From positions 6,939,501-7,003,500 of the forward strand of contig CAJFCV020000005.1 of assembly GCA_904066235.2 (NCBI GenBank): a stretch of 64,000 bases of DNA, in the 5' to 3' direction. Below, one piece after another: positions 59,726 to 64,000 of this stretch. Under the pieces are notes generated by a model. It ran no database searches. It saw only the letters and a list, made by a program, of their open reading frames with translations, and was not told the DNA's origin. The translations under genes were made by a program, and so were the position numbers. Numbering within the stretch: position 1 is the stretch's first letter; every line of letters begins with the position of its first letter. The DNA is from Bursaphelenchus xylophilus. Lineage: Eukaryota > Nematoda > Chromadorea > Rhabditida > Aphelenchoididae.

Positions 59726-62175
59726 ATTAGAATTGCCAAAAAAAGAGGAAGACTTGACCAGAAAAGAGAAAACTCGACCCAACCCAATCAAGCGCGAATA
59801 TTTGGCTGGAACAGAAAATTGGGTGCATCGAAATTGGGCGCTGCAGCTCGCTGGGAAATTGCCAATTTCCATAGAGCCCAAAATTTCTGTCGGATCTTAG
59901 GTAAACTAGGAGTAGATGGACTAAGTTAGACTAGGCAGCGCGAAGAAAAATTAGTAATGCCATCTGTCTACTATAACATCTTTGGATTGGCTAAATTAAA
60001 ATAACGGGGAATGGGTAAACAACTAAAAGAGTTGTTCCATTCCAAAATTAAGGTTTTAGGTAATCAGATGGGTTTCCCATTGTTTGTCTCGCGAACAATG
60101 AACCTCGTGAACAATGAGACTTGACCTTATTCATCAAGACCAATCAAGAAGCCCCAGCTCTTCCCTCGCTCGTATTTATTCGTGGGTCGTTCGGAGGCGT
60201 AACCGACCTTCCCGCTTATCAGTACCCTCTTCGTTCCGACTCATTTTTGGAAGTGTAATAAGTAAACATCGCCGCATAACAACACGCGTTTCTAGTTTTT
60301 GGGATCGGCCGTTCGGAGATCTCACATGGGTGGGTAGAGGGCTGGGAGACACCTGCAGGACGACCCGGGACTTGAGAGAGATCAAACAATCAGAAAGAGA
60401 GGGATCCGAACAGAAAGGCTTGTTTTTTATCAGATCTAGTCTAGTATAATATAACGCCTCCAGATGCGCCTTCTTATTGCGTAATTATGTGCTCGACAAT
60501 TCAGTCAAGTCGTCTAACTAATTACACAATATAATCATAGGTACTTCTTACCAACTACAATATACTTTTAATCCCTTTTCCCCTTTTCTGAGCTAAACTG
60601 CCCGTTCCACCTACTTCGCAGAGACTTCATCTCACCTCCAGATATCCCCGGTCCTCTCCTTTCGGTTTAAAGTTTGTTCTTCTCCTTTCCCAAAACGTTC
60701 CCGTATAATTTTCCTCACGTTCTTCTAGTCCCCCCATGATTGCTTTCGCAAAGAAATACTCAAAAAAAGAGGGCAAAGGACGGAGCTTATCAGTCTGAGA
60801 ATGACATCTGTCTTGGAGGGGCCAAAGAGTTAGGGGAAGCCTCGTGAATCCCGTTAATTACATCAATATGGACGTCATGACAAGGAATCGAACGGAGAAA
60901 GTGATCGAAAACGGGACGTATATTATAAAACAAACATAGTATAGGTGAAGAGTGATTATTTATAAGGCCTAACAGTAAACAAAAAGTGATCTGCGGTTGA
61001 AAAAGTGGGAGTAAAGGGCTCAGATCTTAAGGATTATAAGAACCGTAAAGACCAATAAACTGACGTTATCAGAGAAAAGAAATCCGAATATTTGCACGTA
61101 AAGCGATCAAAACAGGGATTACAAACCGATCACAAGCCCTTCTGGTCACTGCAGGCCCTGTGAATCTTGAAAAAAAGGGAAATAAAAAGGAAGATCCCTC
61201 CCCGACATGATTATTGTTCGGAAAATACGCAATTCAAATGGTATGATCTGCTGAAAGCCGCCGGCTCTCCTGGAACAGCGTGTTAGTTTCAGCAATTAGT
61301 CGTTGCAGGTTCCACCTCGAGCGAAAGTAGCGAAAGCAATCAGTAATCTTCGCTTTCTTTTATTTTTTATGGAAAAACAACGACAATGTCAGTCGCTGAA
61401 TGTTTGTTGAGAAATCAGTTCGAACAAGGTCATTGATCGTGACTCAGAGAGCCTCGTGAGCCTCGGATGTTCGCGCACTTTCCATTTCCCTCGACGAAAA
61501 CGAGTAAGCCCAGGTGTTTTAGACGGTCTAGAGGCGAAGATAAACGCGATAAAACGCTCGGATAGAACTCACAGAGCATAGATTATGCAAAAAGAAGGCG
61601 GATTTCGTGAAGGTCGGGGATGTCGCTGAAATAAACAACGCGTGATAAAACTATTTACAAGGCCTTTTTTATTAGGAAAAGTAACCAAAATCACCAAAAA
61701 TATTCAAAAAAAGTTAAAATTCCCTTTGTTTCCTACATCAATTGTTAAACTAAAAACATGATTCTAAGCCTTTATAGACGCTATAAAGTATTTTTACAAC
61801 GCTTCTATCTAATCACTTTAATGTAATTTTTCCATTCGATGCAAAAAACTACGAAGAGAAAGGGAAAATAAAAGGAAAACGGCGAGAAGGACCGAAACGT
61901 TTGCGTTTAGTTCAGTGGAAGTGAGTCTGGGCTTTCACGCGAAAGGTCCGGGGTTCGACTCGCGCCGCGTGATGATACTCTTTAGCGCGTGAAATCGTGA
62001 TCGCCAAATGTCATAGTTACTCAGACGGCTCATTTTGGAAGTTCTAATTGTGCGATTTCAGTAATTGCGTCGTATATTCTCGTTTTATTCTCGAAATGCA
62101 AAGTTTTGTTAATTTTGAGAACTTCAAAAAATCATACAAATCAAGAAGACAGTTTATTTGACGATGACATTATTT
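59726..62175. other. 2.4 kb intergenic, no protein gene seen
   Basis: Mixed AT/GC sequence with no spliced gene or known domain. It contains one tRNA-like sequence at 61901-61972. The left edge carries the right half of the coding-like frame broken by the MITE. Confidence 0.4.
61901..61972 (+). pseudogene. tRNA-like sequence (A and B boxes, Glu-UUC-like loop)
   Basis: The A box TAGTTCAGTGG and B box GGTTCGACTC are at proper spacing, and the anticodon-loop position reads CTTTCAC, which would give TTC (Glu). The stretch GGTCCGGGGTTCGA resembles tRNA-Glu/Asp. The D stem pairs with two wobbles, but the anticodon, T and acceptor stems do not pair well. Probably a decayed tRNA or tRNA-derived repeat. 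It aligns without gaps to the sequence at 8627-8699 from A box to B box. Confidence 0.4.
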
Positions 62176-63349
62176 TTATCCAAGTTCAACTTTAGATTTC
62201 TCTTTTTCCATTTTAGCTTCCTTTTCCAGTTGTTCTTCCCAATCGTAAGGATATTCTTGGACCTTATTTAAAGTAATTGCATCCCTCAAAAAACCTCGTA
62301 TTTTATTGTAATCCGGGACGTCGTAGTAACGAAGGTTGTCAACGTAATCCAAGATATGCAAGTATTCCTTGGGACATCCTCCAAACAGCTCCTTGATAGC
62401 ATCATTTCTACATCTATCTTTATATCTTCCCACTTCTTCTCGATTCTCGATTCTTTTCCATGGCAAATATCCCTTGGTCAGTTCAATCTGCAGGCAATAT
62501 ACTCCAAAAAATGGATTATAATTTACCTGCATATAAGTCCACGTTTCCAGATCGTCTTTTCTGCATTGTTCTCTACTGATATGACACGACAATGGGGCGT
62601 ATCTCACAGTACCCCGAAAGCCGGCAGCCCATCTTGGTTTCCGAATTTCTCCATTTGGGTCCAAATATCTTCTGGCCATTCCAAAATCCAACATCAAAAC
62701 TTTTCGATAGTCGGTAAGGCCAATGGCAAAGTTTCCCGGCTTAATATCTCGATGTAAATATCCAACCAAATGCAGTTCCTCGATGGCTTCGATGCATTTT
62801 ATTCCAACGGAAAGGGCACAACCGAGGGAAAACTTTTGTTTTACCGGATCCGTATAGCGCTTTCGGAGGTCCTAAAAAAAATTTGATAAAAGAATGTATT
62901 ATGTTTGGATCAAAAAGATGATTTTTCAAATTATCTTGTATAACTGACATGAAAAGATGGTCCAACCAGAGTCATGACGACATAATTGTAATTCCAGATA
63001 TTCCCACTGTCCAAGATGTCGCAGAAATGTTTGGCTTTGGCCTTCTTCAGCTCTCCCAACACGACAACTTCCATTTTGAGGACCTTTACAGTTTCGGTCG
63101 CTTTCTCTGCCTTCAGGGCATACTCATTTCCCGAGGAGTTTTTGACAAGATAAACGGCTCCGAATCCTCCTAAAATGGCATGTTCAGGCTAATCAAAGAA
63201 AATTAAAAATATAGTTACTATAAGATTACGGTAGTTCGCCTACCTTCGCCCAATTTCTTGATAATTTCCCATTGTCCAATTTTGTCACCCTTTGAGAGTT
63301 GGACAATATCCAGTGCTGTTCGGACATCCCGTTTGGCACTCTCGGCCAT
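62176..63349 (-). CDS. TTBK/CK1-like protein kinase, second copy
   Basis: Four exons: 63244-63349, 62949-63169, 62527-62871, 62176-62487 (327 aa). Start at 63349 (MAESAKRDVRTALDI). Domain marks: glycine loop GEGGFGAVYLV, YALKAEK, HRDIKPGN, DFGMARRY, GFRGTVRYAPLSCH. The CK1-group signatures and the C-terminal DYNKIRGFLRD ... YPYDWEEQ block match nematode TTBK-like kinases. It ends in a Lys/Glu-rich tail (KEAKMEKEKSKVE). The 39-nt intron at 62488-62526 is a multiple of three with no stop, so a retained version would still read through. It is only loosely related to the TTBK-like gene at 28.5-29.9 kb, so not a local duplicate. Function is not known. Confidence 0.9.
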
Positions 63350-64000
63350 CACAGCCGCAAACTACCGTATCAGATTGGAGGAAATGAAAGCTTTTTGGAA
63401 AACGTAACGTACTACGCGTAGCTACGCAGCCAAGAGCGACATCTTCTTTAGTTTTTATTTTCTGTCACCTTCATCATGTTTTTACATCAACCATATCTAC
63501 TGATTAAAGGGATCAAAAAATTTGTGTAACAAATAAGCGCCACTTACTGCGCTATTTACGTTGGAATCCAGGTTTATTGTATCCTTTCATATTTTTGAGT
63601 TGAATCCATGAATCCATGAAGGTATCGGACTCTGCAAAAAGGGAAAAGTCATAGCCTCGAATTAACTGCGACTTCCTTACGAGGTCAGTCTATAATTAAG
63701 AAAATATACCTTTTGCAGACTTTTGATAGAATAAAATTTTAATTTTTGGACTATAAGATTGATATTTATTATGATGACGTGATTTGTAACGATTTTAGCC
63801 AAAATAAATGACTTTCTACATAATTAGTGTCAACAAAGCGTGATCGGCCACTAATTGGTTTCGATTTGATTTCCAATTGCCTCAATTCAACGTACACATG
63901 AGTCGACCCGTTCATAATGGCGTTACACTCCTCTGAATCACTGTTATTTACCCTGAAACTAGCTCTAGTTCAATCCCATACGACCTTTCATTCTATGACG
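63350..64000. other. 5' flank of the second TTBK-like kinase, no gene seen
   Basis: 650 nt upstream of the kinase start, up to the window edge. No gene or repeat recognised. Confidence 0.35.

Noticed and set aside
60114..60449. 111-aa plus-strand frame
   Set aside because: Arg/Ser-rich with no domain or splice partner; likely chance in GC-richer DNA.
61901..61972. Functional tRNA-Glu(TTC)
   Set aside because: The anticodon, T and acceptor stems are poorly paired; only the boxes are conserved.
1..64000. CRISPR arrays, bacterial operons or prophage
   Set aside because: Spliced nematode-type genes run throughout; no regular spaced repeats or phage genes are present.

Overview
The window looks like nuclear DNA of a free-living or parasitic nematode. 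The evidence is the gene style: many GT-AG introns of only 35-45 nt with (T)TTCAG or TTTAG acceptors, compact intergenic spaces, and gene families expanded in nematodes (Fes-type SH2-tyrosine kinase, small protein tyrosine phosphatase, two TTBK/CK1-like kinases, lipl-type lipase, lact-type beta-lactamase-fold protein). I could read 19 multi-exon genes. Exon lists were assembled by eye from splice signals, reading phase and family conservation; each listed set sums to a multiple of three. The species cannot be named from this sequence.

Layout, left to right. 0.8-3.7 kb (-): prohormone convertase 2 (egl-3 type). 5.1-6.4 kb (-): small type I membrane protein. 6.5-12.2 kb (-): nephrocystin-4. 12.6-14.0 kb (+): SH2-tyrosine kinase. 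14.9-16.4 kb (+): beta-lactamase-fold serine hydrolase. 17.0-19.2 and 20.3-23.7 kb (-): two related secreted MAM-like proteins with a decayed exon copy between them. 24.0-25.0 kb (+): acidic serine-rich protein. 25.3-26.6 kb (+): protein tyrosine phosphatase. 26.8-28.4 kb (+): acid lipase. 28.5-29.9 kb (-): TTBK-like kinase. 30.2-33.9 kb (-): KNL-1-like kinetochore protein. 37.3-41.6 kb (-): CPEB with a long N-terminal extension. 42.0-43.4 kb (+): SUN-domain protein. 43.4-44.5 kb (-): small Ser-rich protein. 48.0-49.8 kb (-): protein with a ubiquitin-like fold candidate and a Pro/Tyr/Gly-rich tail. 50.5-52.3 kb (-): mitochondrial carrier. 53.8-59.0 kb (-): DhaK-type kinase, RCE1 protease and KLHDC3-like kelch protein in a row. 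62.2-63.3 kb (-): second TTBK-like kinase.

Mobile DNA is prominent. Two very long foldback (palindromic) elements flanked by TA lie at 20.5-21.6 kb (inside an intron) and 34.8-36.2 kb. A 519-bp hAT-like MITE with an 8-bp target duplication and GGGCC-rich ends lies at 59.2-59.7 kb. A MITE with inverted ends lies at 14.2-14.6 kb and has a relative in an intron at 48.4-48.6 kb. Two tRNA-like sequences with intact A and B boxes but poor stems lie at 8.6 and 61.9 kb.

There is no single pathway. Many genes point to germline, cell division or sperm functions (KNL-1, SUN, CPEB, the SH2 kinase, PTP and TTBK-like kinases), alongside neuropeptide processing (PC2), cilia (NPHP4) and general metabolism. 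Some same-strand neighbours are spaced like nematode operons (NPHP4 to membrane protein, 85 nt; RCE1 to DhaK, 117 nt).
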